This document shows, piece after piece, positions 18,546-27,199 of a stretch of 64,000 bases of DNA. The notes under the pieces are model-generated. The model did no database searches and was not told the origin of the DNA. It worked only from the letters and a program-made list of their open reading frames with translations. The DNA is taken from assembly GCF_002564105.1 (NCBI RefSeq), contig NZ_PDBX01000001.1, positions 3,100,001-3,164,000 of the forward strand, written 5' to 3'. The position numbers and the translations under genes are program-made. The first letter of the stretch is position 1. Every line of letters starts with the position of its first letter. This DNA is from Collimonas sp. PA-H2 (GTDB lineage Bacteria > Pseudomonadota > Gammaproteobacteria > Burkholderiales > Burkholderiaceae_D).

Positions 18546-20483
18546 GTGAGTAATCTAGTTCAGAAATTCCAGGAATACAGTGAGTGGCGTACCGGCGTGG
18601 CGGGCGCACTGCGGCGTTACCAGACTTGGGCGAGCGCATCGAAATTGTCGGATATCGCCAGCGAACAGCGCATAGCCCGCGCCTTGGCGCGGCTGACCGA
18701 CGATAAACTGTCGATCGCCTTCGTGGCTGAATTCTCGCGCGGGAAATCAGAGCTGATCAACGCGATCTTCTTCGCCGACTACGGTCAGCGCATCTTGCCG
18801 TCGGCCGCCGGCCGCACCACCATGTGCCCGACCGAGTTGCTGTACGACCCCTCGTTCCCGTCCTGCATCCGGCTGTTGCCGATTGAAACCCGCGCCGAAT
18901 CGCAGTCGACCAGCGATTACAGGGGAGCGCACCATGTCTGGACCGTGCTGCCGCTCGATATCTCGTCGACCGACGGCATGCTGGAAGCCTTCAAGCAGGT
19001 CAGCCTGACCAAATGGGTGCCGGTGGAAGAGGCCAAGCTGTATGGTTTGTACGATGAAGACGATCCCGACGCCGCGGTCGCCGTCGACGTCCTCGGCCGG
19101 GTCGAGATTTCGCAGTGGCGCCACGCCATCGTCAACTTCCCGCATCCCTTGCTGAAGGAAGGCCTGGTGATTATCGACACGCCGGGCCTGAACGCCATCG
19201 GCACCGAGCCGGAACTGACGCTCAACCTGATTCCCAACGCCCACGCGGTATTGTTCATCCTGGCCGCCGATACCGGCGTCACCAAGAGCGATATCGATGT
19301 CTGGCGCCATCATATCGGCAGCGGCGCCGGCCGCATGGTGGTGCTCAACAAGATCGACAGCATGTGGGATGAGCTGCGTTCGCCGTTCGAAGTTGAGCAG
19401 CAGATCAGCAAGCAGGTTTCCAACGTGGCGCATACGCTGGGCTTGTCGGAGGCGCAGGTCTATCCGGTCTCGGCGCAGAAAGGGCTGGTCGGCAAGATCA
19501 ACGGCGAGCCCGGCCTGTTACGCCGCAGCCGCCTGCCGGCGCTGGAGAACGCCTTGTCGCGCGAGCTGATCCCGGCCAAGCGCGACATCATCCGTTCGCA
19601 GCTGATCGCTGACATCCATGATCTGACCGTCACCAAGCAAGCCCTGATGTCGGCGCATATCCGCAGCGTGGTTGAACAGCTGCTGGAGCTAAAGAGCCTG
19701 CGCGGCAAGAATACTTCCATCATCAGCCACATGATGAAGCGCATCGATATCGAGAAAAAGGAATTCGACGAGAGCTTACTCAAATTGCAGGGTACGCGCA
19801 CGGTGTTTGCGCGCCTCTCGGCCGGCGTCTTCACGACGCTGGGCATGGGTTTGCTGAAAGAAGAGATCCGCAAGACGCGCGAAACCATGGAGGGCAGCAT
19901 GTTTACCGCCGGCTTCCGCCACGCGGTGAAGGAATTCTTCGACAATTCGCAGGAAAACCTGATGCTGTCGGGCCAGAAGACCGATGAAATCTCGGAAATG
20001 ATGACCATCATGTACCGCAAGTTTTCGACCGAGCACGGCCTGGCATTGTCGACGCCGATGCCGTTTTCGCTGGATAAGTATCGCAAGGAAATCGGCGTGA
20101 TCGAAACCGCGTATCATCGCCAGTTCGGTACGGTGACGCTGGTGAAGACCAGCCAGGTGGTGCTGATGCAGAAATTCTTCGATTCGATCGCCTCGCGCGT
20201 CAAGCAGAGCTTCCTGCAGGCTAACCGCGATGTCGACGCCTGGCTCAAGGTGGTGATGGCGCCGCTGGAAGAACAGATACGCGCCCACAAGTCGCAGCTC
20301 AAACAGCGCACCGATTCGATAGAAAGAGTGCACGTGGCGATCGACAGCCTGGAAGAAAAAATCCAGTCGGTGGAAATGCTGCAGAATGAATTGACTGCGC
20401 AAAGAAACACCTTGATGGCGCTGGAGAACGATTTGAGAAATGCGCTAGGCAGTGAGCTGGCGCCGATGAAAGTTGCGGTATAA
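18546..20483 (+). CDS. Dynamin-family large GTPase
   Basis: A protein of 645 residues with a GTG start (purine-rich GGCGAGAG upstream). The G domain is N-terminal: P-loop-like AEFSRGKSELINAI (about residues 63-76), switch TTMCPTE, DTPGLNAIG (G3) and NKID (G4). The long helical C-terminal half has probable coiled coil (about 370-430 and 560-640) but no strong membrane segment was seen. The first P-loop residue is Ala instead of Gly; the rest is intact, so it is not judged dead. Bacterial dynamins remodel or protect membranes. It sits between mutM and mutY, with mutY starting directly after its stop, so it is expressed with DNA-repair genes. Confidence 0.87.
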   Translation: MSNLVQKFQEYSEWRTGVAGALRRYQTWASASKLSDIASEQRIARALARLTDDKLSIAFVAEFSRGKSELINAIFFADYGQRILPSAAGRTTMCPTELLYDPSFPSCIRLLPIETRAESQSTSDYRGAHHVWTVLPLDISSTDGMLEAFKQVSLTKWVPVEEAKLYGLYDEDDPDAAVAVDVLGRVEISQWRHAIVNFPHPLLKEGLVIIDTPGLNAIGTEPELTLNLIPNAHAVLFILAADTGVTKSDIDVWRHHIGSGAGRMVVLNKIDSMWDELRSPFEVEQQISKQVSNVAHTLGLSEAQVYPVSAQKGLVGKINGEPGLLRRSRLPALENALSRELIPAKRDIIRSQLIADIHDLTVTKQALMSAHIRSVVEQLLELKSLRGKNTSIISHMMKRIDIEKKEFDESLLKLQGTRTVFARLSAGVFTTLGMGLLKEEIRKTRETMEGSMFTAGFRHAVKEFFDNSQENLMLSGQKTDEISEMMTIMYRKFSTEHGLALSTPMPFSLDKYRKEIGVIETAYHRQFGTVTLVKTSQVVLMQKFFDSIASRVKQSFLQANRDVDAWLKVVMAPLEEQIRAHKSQLKQRTDSIERVHVAIDSLEEKIQSVEMLQNELTAQRNTLMALENDLRNALGSELAPMKVAV

Positions 20484-21605
20484 ATGAAACGTGTAGTCAG
20501 TAACAGCAGTATCTCTTCGCAACAAACTGCCGCCCAGTACGCCGATCCCTCTTTTTCGGCGGCAGTGATCGGGTGGCAGAAGCAGCATGGCCGCCACGCC
20601 TTGCCGTGGCAGCAGACGCGCGACGCTTATCGCGTCTGGCTGTCTGAAATCATGCTGCAGCAAACCCAGGTGGCGGCGGTGATTCCCTATTACCAGAAGT
20701 TCCTGGCCAGCTTTCCCGATGTGCAGACGCTGGCTGCCGCACCGAGCGAAGCAGTGATGGCGCACTGGAGCGGACTGGGTTATTACACTCGCGCCCGCAA
20801 TCTGCACCGCTGCGCGCAGCGCGTTGTGGCCGAGCATGGCGGCGTCTTCCCGCACGATCCGGCGCTGCTGCAGGACTTACCCGGCATTGGCCGTTCCACT
20901 GCCGCCGCCATCGCCGCTTTTTCCTATGGCGTGCAGGCCGCTATCCTGGACGGCAATGTCAAGCGCGTGTTTGCACGGGTATTCGGGATTGAAGGCTATC
21001 CCGGCGCCAAGCCGGTGGAAGATGCGATGTGGCAGCGCGCGGTAGCGCTGCTGCCGCAGCAGGGCGTGGAATCATATACGCAAGGCTTGATGGATCTGGG
21101 CGCGACCCTGTGCACGCGCAGCAAGCCGTCTTGCCAGACTTGCCCGCTGGCGCAACGCTGCGTCGCGCTGGCCAGCGGCCGCACCGCAGAGCTGCCGGTG
21201 CGCAAGCCGAAGAAAGCCATCCCGGAAAAGCATACCGGCATGCTGGTCATCGTCGATCAGGGCCAGGTCTTGCTGGAGCAGCGTCCCGACAGCGGCATCT
21301 GGGGCGGCTTGCTGTCGCTGCCGGAAGTGGCGCCGGAAGGCGACGTCGCGACAGCGCTGGAGCGCGCCACGGCAGCCTTCGGCAGCATCGCCTCGTACCA
21401 GGCGCTATCCGGCTTCACCCACGTATTCACCCATTTCAAGCTGCATATCGCGCCGTTCCAGATTACGCTGGCGCAGCGGCTGGGTGGCGTTGCCGAGTCC
21501 GGTCACGTCTGGTATCCGGCCGACAGGCTGGCGGACGCGCCGCTGCCGGCGCCGGTCAAGAAACTGTTGCTGGAAGTTTTCCGAGAAGCTGACCTGTTTG
21601 CCTGA
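20484..21605 (+). CDS. mutY: A/G-specific adenine glycosylase
   Basis: Removes adenine mispaired with 8-oxoguanine, complementing MutM. It has 373 residues. The helix-hairpin-helix domain has LSEIMLQQTQVAAVI (catalytic Glu) and LPGIGRSTAAAI; the [4Fe-4S] cluster is CTRSKPSCQTCPLAQRC; the C-terminal domain is NUDIX-like for 8-oxoG recognition. Its ATG follows the dynamin TAA with no gap, so translation is probably coupled. An ATG-poor N-terminal extension of about 25 residues precedes the conserved part. Confidence 0.97.
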   Translation: MKRVVSNSSISSQQTAAQYADPSFSAAVIGWQKQHGRHALPWQQTRDAYRVWLSEIMLQQTQVAAVIPYYQKFLASFPDVQTLAAAPSEAVMAHWSGLGYYTRARNLHRCAQRVVAEHGGVFPHDPALLQDLPGIGRSTAAAIAAFSYGVQAAILDGNVKRVFARVFGIEGYPGAKPVEDAMWQRAVALLPQQGVESYTQGLMDLGATLCTRSKPSCQTCPLAQRCVALASGRTAELPVRKPKKAIPEKHTGMLVIVDQGQVLLEQRPDSGIWGGLLSLPEVAPEGDVATALERATAAFGSIASYQALSGFTHVFTHFKLHIAPFQITLAQRLGGVAESGHVWYPADRLADAPLPAPVKKLLLEVFREADLFA

Positions 21606-21652
21606 GTGCGAATGACGTGGCTTTAGCATCCCAAGCGGCAGCTTCGCCTCGA

Positions 21653-21749
21653 CGGCCCCGACTACGCGTCCCGGTCATCCCCGCGAACGCGGGGATCCAG
21701 GTTGCTGAGCGTGGTATGAAAAATGGATTCCCGCGTTCGCGGGAATGAC
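21653..21749. repeat. Dispersed palindromic repeat, copy 1
   Basis: Two units face each other: GTCATCCCCGCGAACGCG at 21674-21700 and its inverted partner ending CGCGGGAATGAC at 21724-21749. Each unit is itself a CCCGCG-AA-CGCGGG hairpin. Flanking arms extend the symmetry, since 21653-21676 is the inverse of part of the direct repeats at 21750. The same element recurs at 35814 and 45347. Confidence 0.9.
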
Positions 21750-21830
21750 GGGGTCGCCGAGACCGGGATGCGTAGTCGGGGTCGCCGAGACCGGGGCGCG
21801 TAGCTGGGGTCGCCTAGACAGGCGCGTCAA
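21750..21830. repeat. Three 28-bp tandem direct repeats
   Basis: GGGGTCGCCGAGACCGGG begins at 21750, 21778 and 21806, exactly 28 bp apart. The third copy is diverged (GGGGTCGCCTAGACAGGC). They abut the palindromic repeat and lie between the convergent mutY and LON-domain genes. There are no spacers, so this is not a CRISPR array. Confidence 0.8.
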
Positions 21831-21879
21831 TGACGACACGGCCCCCACTTTAACAGGCCTCAAGTCCAGCTCAGGTTTT

Positions 21880-22506
21880 CTAGATAATATTGTGCTGCAG
21901 GAGGTACTGGTGGACGATGCCCAGCCGCTCGCGGCCGTCGGTCAACTCCAGCAGTTTCTGTCTGGCTTTCAAAGGAATCGGCAGGATTTCGCACCAGCGG
22001 TTGGCGACCCAGCCGGCATTGTCGAATTGGACAGGCAATGAAAACGGACTGGCGTAATCCACGCCGTGCGTGGCGCGTCCCTTCTTGTTGATATCGTCGA
22101 TCACCAGCTTCAAGGTGCCGGCGCATTGCAGGTGAACTTCATCCGGCGTGGTCGCAGGATCATCGGCTATCAACGCTACCTGCGCCTCCAGGCGCTGGTC
22201 CTGCAATACCCGCTGCTGCAGGATGCGGAAGCGCTGGCTGCCTTCGGTGCGCAGCATCATCACGCCCAGGTCTTGCATGTCCCATTCGGTGATGCGGGTC
22301 AGGCAACCGACGTTTTCAGGCTCCGCCGCCAGCCCCACCTCCTGTCCGGATTTGATCAGGACCACGCCGAATTGCTGCTCGCTTTTCATGCAGGCGCGCA
22401 GCATGTCCAGGTAGCGTGTTTCAAAGACCTTGAGCGGCAGCACACCGCCGGGGAACAGGACGGCATTGAGAGGAAATAACGGAATCCAGGAATTGTTTTC
22501 GGACAT
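21880..22506 (-). CDS. LON peptidase substrate-binding-domain protein
   Basis: A protein of 208 residues made up of a stand-alone Lon N-terminal (LAN) domain: IPLFPLNAVLFPGGVLPLKVFE at its start matches this domain, and no protease or AAA domain is present. Such proteins are common in proteobacteria and of unknown function; they may bind unfolded or specific substrates. It lies 42 bp past the rapZ stop on the same strand and could share its transcript. Confidence 0.88.
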   Translation of the reverse strand: MSENNSWIPLFPLNAVLFPGGVLPLKVFETRYLDMLRACMKSEQQFGVVLIKSGQEVGLAAEPENVGCLTRITEWDMQDLGVMMLRTEGSQRFRILQQRVLQDQRLEAQVALIADDPATTPDEVHLQCAGTLKLVIDDINKKGRATHGVDYASPFSLPVQFDNAGWVANRWCEILPIPLKARQKLLELTDGRERLGIVHQYLLQHNII

Positions 22507-22548
22507 GGAAAAAGAAATGAACGGCTGAGAGGATGAACTGCGGCTTGA

Positions 22549-23430
22549 TTAGTGGTCGCCGGCGCGCTTGGCCAGCTCACGATGGCGCCGCACTACGCGT
22601 TCCGACACCTGGAAATACTCCGCCAGCTGTTCCACCATATATACGGAGCGATGCTGGCCGCCGGTGCAGCCGATCGCCACCGTCAGGTAACTGCGGTTGT
22701 CGTCCTTGAATTCAGGCAGCCATTTTTCGACAAAATTGCGGATGTCGCCCAGCAGGTCGCTGACCTTGGGCAGGCCTTCCAGGAAGGCGATCACCGGCTG
22801 GTCGCGTCCGGTCAGCGGCCGCAGCTTGATGTCGTAATGCGGGTTCGGCAGCATCCGCACATCGAACACCAGGTCGGCGTCCAGCGGCACGCCGCGCTTG
22901 AAGGCGAACGATTCGAACAGCAGGGTCAGCGGCGCCGGTTCGGTATCGACCAGCTCCTTGATCCAGCTGCGCAAGCGGTTGGCGCTCATGTCGGAAGTAT
23001 CGATGGTATGGCCGATGCTCTCGATCTCGACCAGCATCTCGCGTTCGATCAGGATGCATTCGGTCAGGGTCAGGCGGTCGCTCGGATTCTGGCCAGGCCG
23101 CAGCCGGTGCGACAGCGGGTGGCTGCGGCGGGTCTCGGAAAAACGCGCGATCAGCGATTCAGTCTGCGCCGTCAGGAAGAATACCTTGACGTCGTGCCCT
23201 TCGGCTCTCAGTTGCTGGATATCGCTCGGCAGGCCGGCCAGCGAATCGGCGCTGCGGGCGTCGGTGGCGACCGCCAGCATCTGCGCGCCTTCATGCTGGC
23301 GGGCGGCGACCAGCTCGCGCAGCAAGACCGGCGGCAGATTGTCGACGCAAAAATAACCCGCGTCTTCGAGCACTCGAAGAGCGACTGATTTGCCGGAACC
23401 GGAGATGCCGGTGATAAGAATAATGCGCAT
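22549..23430 (-). CDS. rapZ: RNase adapter protein RapZ
   Basis: In enterics RapZ binds GlcN6P and guides RNase E to GlmZ sRNA; in other bacteria its targets are less clear. It has 293 residues. The P-loop is [11 protein letters not shown] (about residues 8-18) and the conserved C-terminal sensing domain has [14 protein letters not shown]. The frame is open further upstream, but the conserved MRIILITG fixes the start at 23430. It belongs to the ptsN-hprK-rapZ cluster typical of betaproteobacteria. Confidence 0.96.
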   Translation of the reverse strand: MRIILITGISGSGKSVALRVLEDAGYFCVDNLPPVLLRELVAARQHEGAQMLAVATDARSADSLAGLPSDIQQLRAEGHDVKVFFLTAQTESLIARFSETRRSHPLSHRLRPGQNPSDRLTLTECILIEREMLVEIESIGHTIDTSDMSANRLRSWIKELVDTEPAPLTLLFESFAFKRGVPLDADLVFDVRMLPNPHYDIKLRPLTGRDQPVIAFLEGLPKVSDLLGDIRNFVEKWLPEFKDDNRSYLTVAIGCTGGQHRSVYMVEQLAEYFQVSERVVRRHRELAKRAGDH

Positions 23431-23600
23431 TGGAGAATGATACCGTAAGTCGCGGGTTTTACAGGAAGTGTCCGGATTGAAAGGGGCATGCATCGCATGC
23501 CGCCGAATCTGCAACACCGTATTTTATATGTGACGGGTAGGAATCCTGTGTCCGCTGCGCCTGCGGTTTTGTATCGCTGTGTACTTCTTGTCTAGTCAGT

Positions 23601-23680
23601 TGGGGACAGAGCCGCACGGGGAGTGTAATTCGCCACGCTTCGGTGGCTCTTAAACCCTATCCGGGCGACTCTGTCCCGCA
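23601..23680. repeat. Palindromic element with GGGACAGAG ends
   Basis: An inverted repeat, GGGACAGAG (23603-23611) with CTCTGTCCC (23669-23677), flanks a small inner hairpin (GCCAC-GCTTCG-GTGGC). It starts a few bases after the hprK stop on the minus strand. It looks like a short non-autonomous repeat element, or an mRNA 3' structure; no T-run follows. Confidence 0.5.
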
Positions 23681-23684
23681 AATA

Positions 23685-24641
23685 TTACAAATCGCTATCG
23701 CTGTCCATCGCAATCCGTTGCCGCGCGATGAAGTCCTTGAGTGTGTCGATGCCGCGCAGCTGCAGTATGGTATTGCGCACCGCGGCTTCCAGCAGCACCG
23801 CGATGTTGCGGCCGGCGGCCACCGGGATGATGACCTTGCGGATCGCCAGTCCCAGCACTTCCTGGGTATGGGCATCGAGCGGCAGCCGTTCGTAGTTTTC
23901 CTCCAGCGTTGCGCGGCGCACCAGGTGGACGATCAGCTTGAGGCGCATCTTGCGTCGCACCGCGGTTTCGCCGAAGATGGTCTTGATGTCGAGCAGGCCG
24001 AGGCCGCGCACTTCCAGCAGGTTCTGCAGCAGATGTGGACAGCGTCCTTCGATCATGTTGGGCGCGATGCGCGCGAATTCGACCGCATCGTCAGCCACCA
24101 GGCCGTGGCTGCGCGAAATCAGTTCCAGCCCCAGCTCGCTTTTGCCAAGTCCGGATTCGCCGGTGATCAGAACGCCGACGCCCAGCACATCCATGAACAC
24201 GCCGTGCATGGTGATGCGCTGCGCCAGTTTTTTCGACAGGTACACGCGCAGGTAATCGATCACCTGGGCCGCGGGCAGCGGCGTGGAAAACAGCGGGATA
24301 TTTTTTTCGTCGCAGATTTCAAGGATGTCCGGCGGCGTCGCCAGTCCTTGCGCAATGATGAATGCCGGCGGCGCGCCCGCCACCAGTTCGGCGGTCTGGT
24401 AGACCCGCGAGGTAGCCGACAGACGCTGGTAATACTCGGTTTCCTGATGGCCGAAGACCTGGATCCGGCCCGGATGGATCAGGTTCAGGTGGCCGACCTG
24501 GTCGGCCGCCGAGGCGGCGTCGCCGGAAATCAGGCGCTCGCCGCCGGGGAAGCCGGCAAACCAGCCTAGTTGCAGCGACTCGCGGTTTTCGTCATACAGT
24601 TGCTGGATCGAGAGGGGCGTGGAAGCGGGCATGGTTGGCAT
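23685..24641 (-). CDS. hprK: HPr kinase/phosphorylase
   Basis: Phosphorylates or dephosphorylates the regulatory serine of HPr. It has 318 residues. The C-terminal kinase domain has the P-loop [14 protein letters not shown] (about residue 150) and the signature near [11 protein letters not shown]; the N-terminal domain is about residues 1-130. Start 24641 (MPTMPASTP) is preferred, but an ATG at 24632 is possible because neither has a strong Shine-Dalgarno. Betaproteobacteria keep HprK with an incomplete PTS, where it is thought to be regulatory. Confidence 0.96.
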   Translation of the reverse strand: MPTMPASTPLSIQQLYDENRESLQLGWFAGFPGGERLISGDAASAADQVGHLNLIHPGRIQVFGHQETEYYQRLSATSRVYQTAELVAGAPPAFIIAQGLATPPDILEICDEKNIPLFSTPLPAAQVIDYLRVYLSKKLAQRITMHGVFMDVLGVGVLITGESGLGKSELGLELISRSHGLVADDAVEFARIAPNMIEGRCPHLLQNLLEVRGLGLLDIKTIFGETAVRRKMRLKLIVHLVRRATLEENYERLPLDAHTQEVLGLAIRKVIIPVAAGRNIAVLLEAAVRNTILQLRGIDTLKDFIARQRIAMDSDSDL

Positions 24642-24680
24642 CTGACATGGTAATTGGGCGGGCGGTTGCCCTCCTGTCAA

Positions 24681-25157
24681 TTATGTCGCATTTTCCGTGC
24701 CCATGGGCTGCCAAGAGACAATGTGGGCATGCACCGAGGCCGGATCGGGATCGCTGGCGAGGATCTGGCGGAAGGCGTCGCTGGAAAACATTTCGGCGAT
24801 TTCCGACAGGATTTCCAGGTGCTGCTGGGTGACGTTGTCTGGAATCAGCAGGAAAACCAGCAGGTTGACCGGTTCGCCATCCGGCGATTCAAACGGAATC
24901 GGTTCGGCCAGGCGGACAAATGCCGCCAACGGCGCTTTCAAGCCTTTGACCCGGCCGTGCGGCACGGCAACGCCGTGGCCCAGTCCGGTGGAGCCGAGGC
25001 GTTCGCGCGCAAACAGGTTATCGGAGACGGTAGAGCGGGCAATGCCGCAGTTGTTTTCGAAGAGTAAACCGGCTTGTTCGAAAGCGCGTTTTTTACTGGA
25101 GACTTCCAGATCCAGCGCCACATTTTGTGCGGGCAGGATTTTTGCAAGATTAGTCAT
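24681..25157 (-). CDS. ptsN: PTS IIA-like nitrogen-regulatory protein PtsN
   Basis: EIIA(Ntr), 158 residues, the output of the nitrogen PTS; it regulates potassium and nitrogen functions by its phosphorylation state. The phosphorylated His lies in GLGHGVAVPHGRVKG (about residues 60-74). It is directly upstream of hprK (39 bp). In many relatives rpoN and hpf precede ptsN, but here the upstream gene is pagP. Confidence 0.95.
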   Translation of the reverse strand: MTNLAKILPAQNVALDLEVSSKKRAFEQAGLLFENNCGIARSTVSDNLFARERLGSTGLGHGVAVPHGRVKGLKAPLAAFVRLAEPIPFESPDGEPVNLLVFLLIPDNVTQQHLEILSEIAEMFSSDAFRQILASDPDPASVHAHIVSWQPMGTENAT

Positions 25158-25474
25158 AATACAAATTGGTATGCGGTCCAGTATGGATGGTTTGTCTTAC
25201 TTAGCAGAGCCGCCATCGCTAAAAACCTGCCGCAGCATGTCGAAAACATGCCAAATTCGGGGGTAGGCTGCGGCTCCTTGCTACGTGAGCGCAGATTTTA
25301 CTACAACGTCTCCCCCGGTCTGGTCCAAGCCGGCATGGCTCGGGCTACGGTGTGCGTGGCGCCTTCACGGCGCCGATATCGTTTCTATTGGCGACACCCA
25401 ACCCGAATTATAGACTTGATTCCGGCCAACAACATCAACTTGCAATGATGCTTATCGCTGAAAAGCCTGGTGTT
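25158..25474. other. Intergenic region upstream of ptsN, no hpf gene
   Basis: Some 317 bp without a recognisable gene; no remnant of hpf was seen on either strand. It holds a GGCGCC-TTCAC-GGCGCC hairpin (25358-25374) and, on the minus strand, a TATAAT box (25407-25412) lacking a good -35. This could be the promoter of the ptsN cluster but is about 250 bp from the start codon. Confidence 0.35.
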
Positions 25475-26086
25475 TTACTTAACTTCGAAGCGCGCGAATA
25501 CCAGCCAGACATCGCCATTGCCTTTGTTCTGGGACAGGCGCGGCACGTAAGAACCCATCAGCTTGGCGCCCTTGACCCCCAGCGACAGGACTGGCAAGGC
25601 AATCGGAAACGGGAAGCCGCCGAAGTAATCCTGGCGGCTCATCAGCATGGCGGTATAGCCGGCGCCTACTTCGACCGGGGTCTTGGGCACGTTCCAGATC
25701 CACTCATAGGCATAGCCGGCCATGATCTGCGGCTTGTAGTGGGAGTCGCGAATGGCAAACAGATACAGGGATTCGTCATTGCCGTCGGCATTGCGGATGG
25801 TGCGGCCGCCGCCCAGGCCCCAGGCCTTTTCATTCAATTCCCGGATTTTTTCTTCGGTATAGGTACGGCGGCCGTGATAGGCGTAGCCGGACAGATACAC
25901 TTCCATATCGCCATTGTTGGCGATATTACTCAGCCGATCCTGAGTCTGGGTGAGGGTTTTGCTGAACCAGCCGGTGGTATCCGGGGTTTCCTGAGCGTGG
26001 GCCGGGGCACACACGGTGGCGATTGCAGTCATGCCGGAGAATATTGCGGTCCTTTTGACGGCGGTGAAGCGAGAAAAAATTGTCAT
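25475..26086 (-). CDS. pagP: Lipid A palmitoyltransferase PagP
   Basis: Transfers palmitate from a phospholipid to lipid A in the outer membrane, giving resistance to cationic peptides. It has 203 residues with a signal peptide (about 1-31, ending near AHAQE). The mature part has the eight-stranded PagP barrel features YLSGYAYHGRRTY, then SHYKPQIMAGYAYEW and FGGFPFPIALPVLSLG. It ends with RFEVK. This gene is normally under PhoPQ control in enterics; no operator was recognised here. Confidence 0.9.
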   Translation of the reverse strand: MTIFSRFTAVKRTAIFSGMTAIATVCAPAHAQETPDTTGWFSKTLTQTQDRLSNIANNGDMEVYLSGYAYHGRRTYTEEKIRELNEKAWGLGGGRTIRNADGNDESLYLFAIRDSHYKPQIMAGYAYEWIWNVPKTPVEVGAGYTAMLMSRQDYFGGFPFPIALPVLSLGVKGAKLMGSYVPRLSQNKGNGDVWLVFARFEVK

Positions 26087-26218
26087 AAAATATAGAGTCC
26101 TTTACAGCGAGGTGCTACGGTAGACGTGTAGTGACAACGCGTCAATATCCCCGCCAATTTAATGCGTATTTATCTGCTTAAGTGCTGTCTTTTTGCTACA
26201 AATGTAACGAATTGTGTA

Positions 26219-27058
26219 TTACTGCCTTGCTTGGCGCCAATTCGAAGGGGGCTGTCCGGTGGAAAAATTACTGCGCCACGGATTGATGTCCAGGCCGCCG
26301 CGGCGGGTATAGCGCGCATATACAGACAACTTTTGCGGCGCACAGTTGCGCATGATGTCCATAAAAATGCGTTCCACGCATTGTTCATGGAATTCGTTAT
26401 GGTCGCGGAAGCTGATCAGGTAGCGCAGCAGGCTTTCCTGGTCGATGGCCGCGCCGACATAGTGGATCTGCACGCTGCCCCAGTCCGGCTGGCCGGTCAC
26501 CAGGCAATTTGATTTCAGCAGATGCGAGACTAGTGTTTCTTCAATGACAACTTTGTTTGGATCCGTCTTCAGCAGCGAGGGATTCGGCTGGTATTCGTCG
26601 ACTTCGATATCCAGCCGGTCCAGCAGCAAGCCCTGCGGCTCTTGTATTCTTTGGCTGGCAAAGGCGTCGGCCGTGGTCAGCGTGACGTGCACCGGCGCGC
26701 CGAAGCCGGCCGACAAATCGTTGCGCAACAGCTGCAGCAAGGCATCGGTATCCGCCAGCTTGGTTTGATTGAAGGAGTTCAGGTACAGCTTGAACGACTT
26801 CGACTCGACAATATTCGGGGAATCGGCTGGTACGGTAAACGTGGCGATGGCAACCTGGGGTTTACCGCGTGCGTTAAGCCAGGACACTTCATACGCATTC
26901 CAGATATCGACGCCAAAAAACGGCAAAGTGCCGCTGACGCCGATTTCGTCGCGCTTGCCCTGGCGGGCGATCGGGAACAGCAGCGAAGGCTGGTACTGCG
27001 TCTGGTAGGCGGCGGGTTTGCCGAGCGGCGAGGCGTCGGGTGTATTTGGTGTGGTCAT
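26219..27058 (-). CDS. queF: NADPH-dependent 7-cyano-7-deazaguanine reductase
   Basis: Reduces preQ0 to preQ1 in queuosine synthesis. It has 279 residues, the long, E. coli-like two-domain type (T-fold). The catalytic Cys is in [15 protein letters not shown] and the substrate-binding Glu is in the HEQCVERIF segment. The start is ATG 27058. No preQ1 riboswitch could be recognised upstream. Confidence 0.96.
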   Translation of the reverse strand: MTTPNTPDASPLGKPAAYQTQYQPSLLFPIARQGKRDEIGVSGTLPFFGVDIWNAYEVSWLNARGKPQVAIATFTVPADSPNIVESKSFKLYLNSFNQTKLADTDALLQLLRNDLSAGFGAPVHVTLTTADAFASQRIQEPQGLLLDRLDIEVDEYQPNPSLLKTDPNKVVIEETLVSHLLKSNCLVTGQPDWGSVQIHYVGAAIDQESLLRYLISFRDHNEFHEQCVERIFMDIMRNCAPQKLSVYARYTRRGGLDINPWRSNFSTGQPPSNWRQARQ

Positions 27059-27160
27059 GGCTTTTGCTTGTACTTAAAAGCAGTATTTTGCCAGATAAGC
27101 ATGATGTTCCTGATATGAGCTGCTAAATTGCTGGTATTTGCGTTTATCAGAAACCATGAT

Positions 27161-27191
27161 GCCTGCTTGCGGCCTTGCGCCGCAAGCAGGC
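27161..27191 (-). terminator. Strong hairpin downstream of ilvA
   Basis: A perfect 12-bp stem, GCCTGCTTGCGG (27161-27172) with CCGCAAGCAGGC (27180-27191), lies nine bases beyond the ilvA stop on the minus strand. It has no T-run, so it may act as a transcript-end stabiliser, not as a classical terminator. Confidence 0.55.
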
Positions 27192-27199
27192 TGAGCAAC

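Noticed and set aside
18546..20483. The dynamin-like gene as a pseudogene because of the changed P-loop
   Set aside because: The reading frame, remaining P-loop residues and later G motifs are intact, so loss of function cannot be claimed.
21750..21830. Tandem 28-bp repeats as a CRISPR array
   Set aside because: The repeats directly abut, with no spacers, and there are no cas genes.
25158..25474. A remnant of hpf before ptsN
   Set aside because: No frame on either strand here shows ribosome-hibernation-factor features.
27059..27199. A preQ1 riboswitch before queF
   Set aside because: The 5' region of queF (minus strand, above 27058) shows no preQ1 aptamer pattern that I could recognise.
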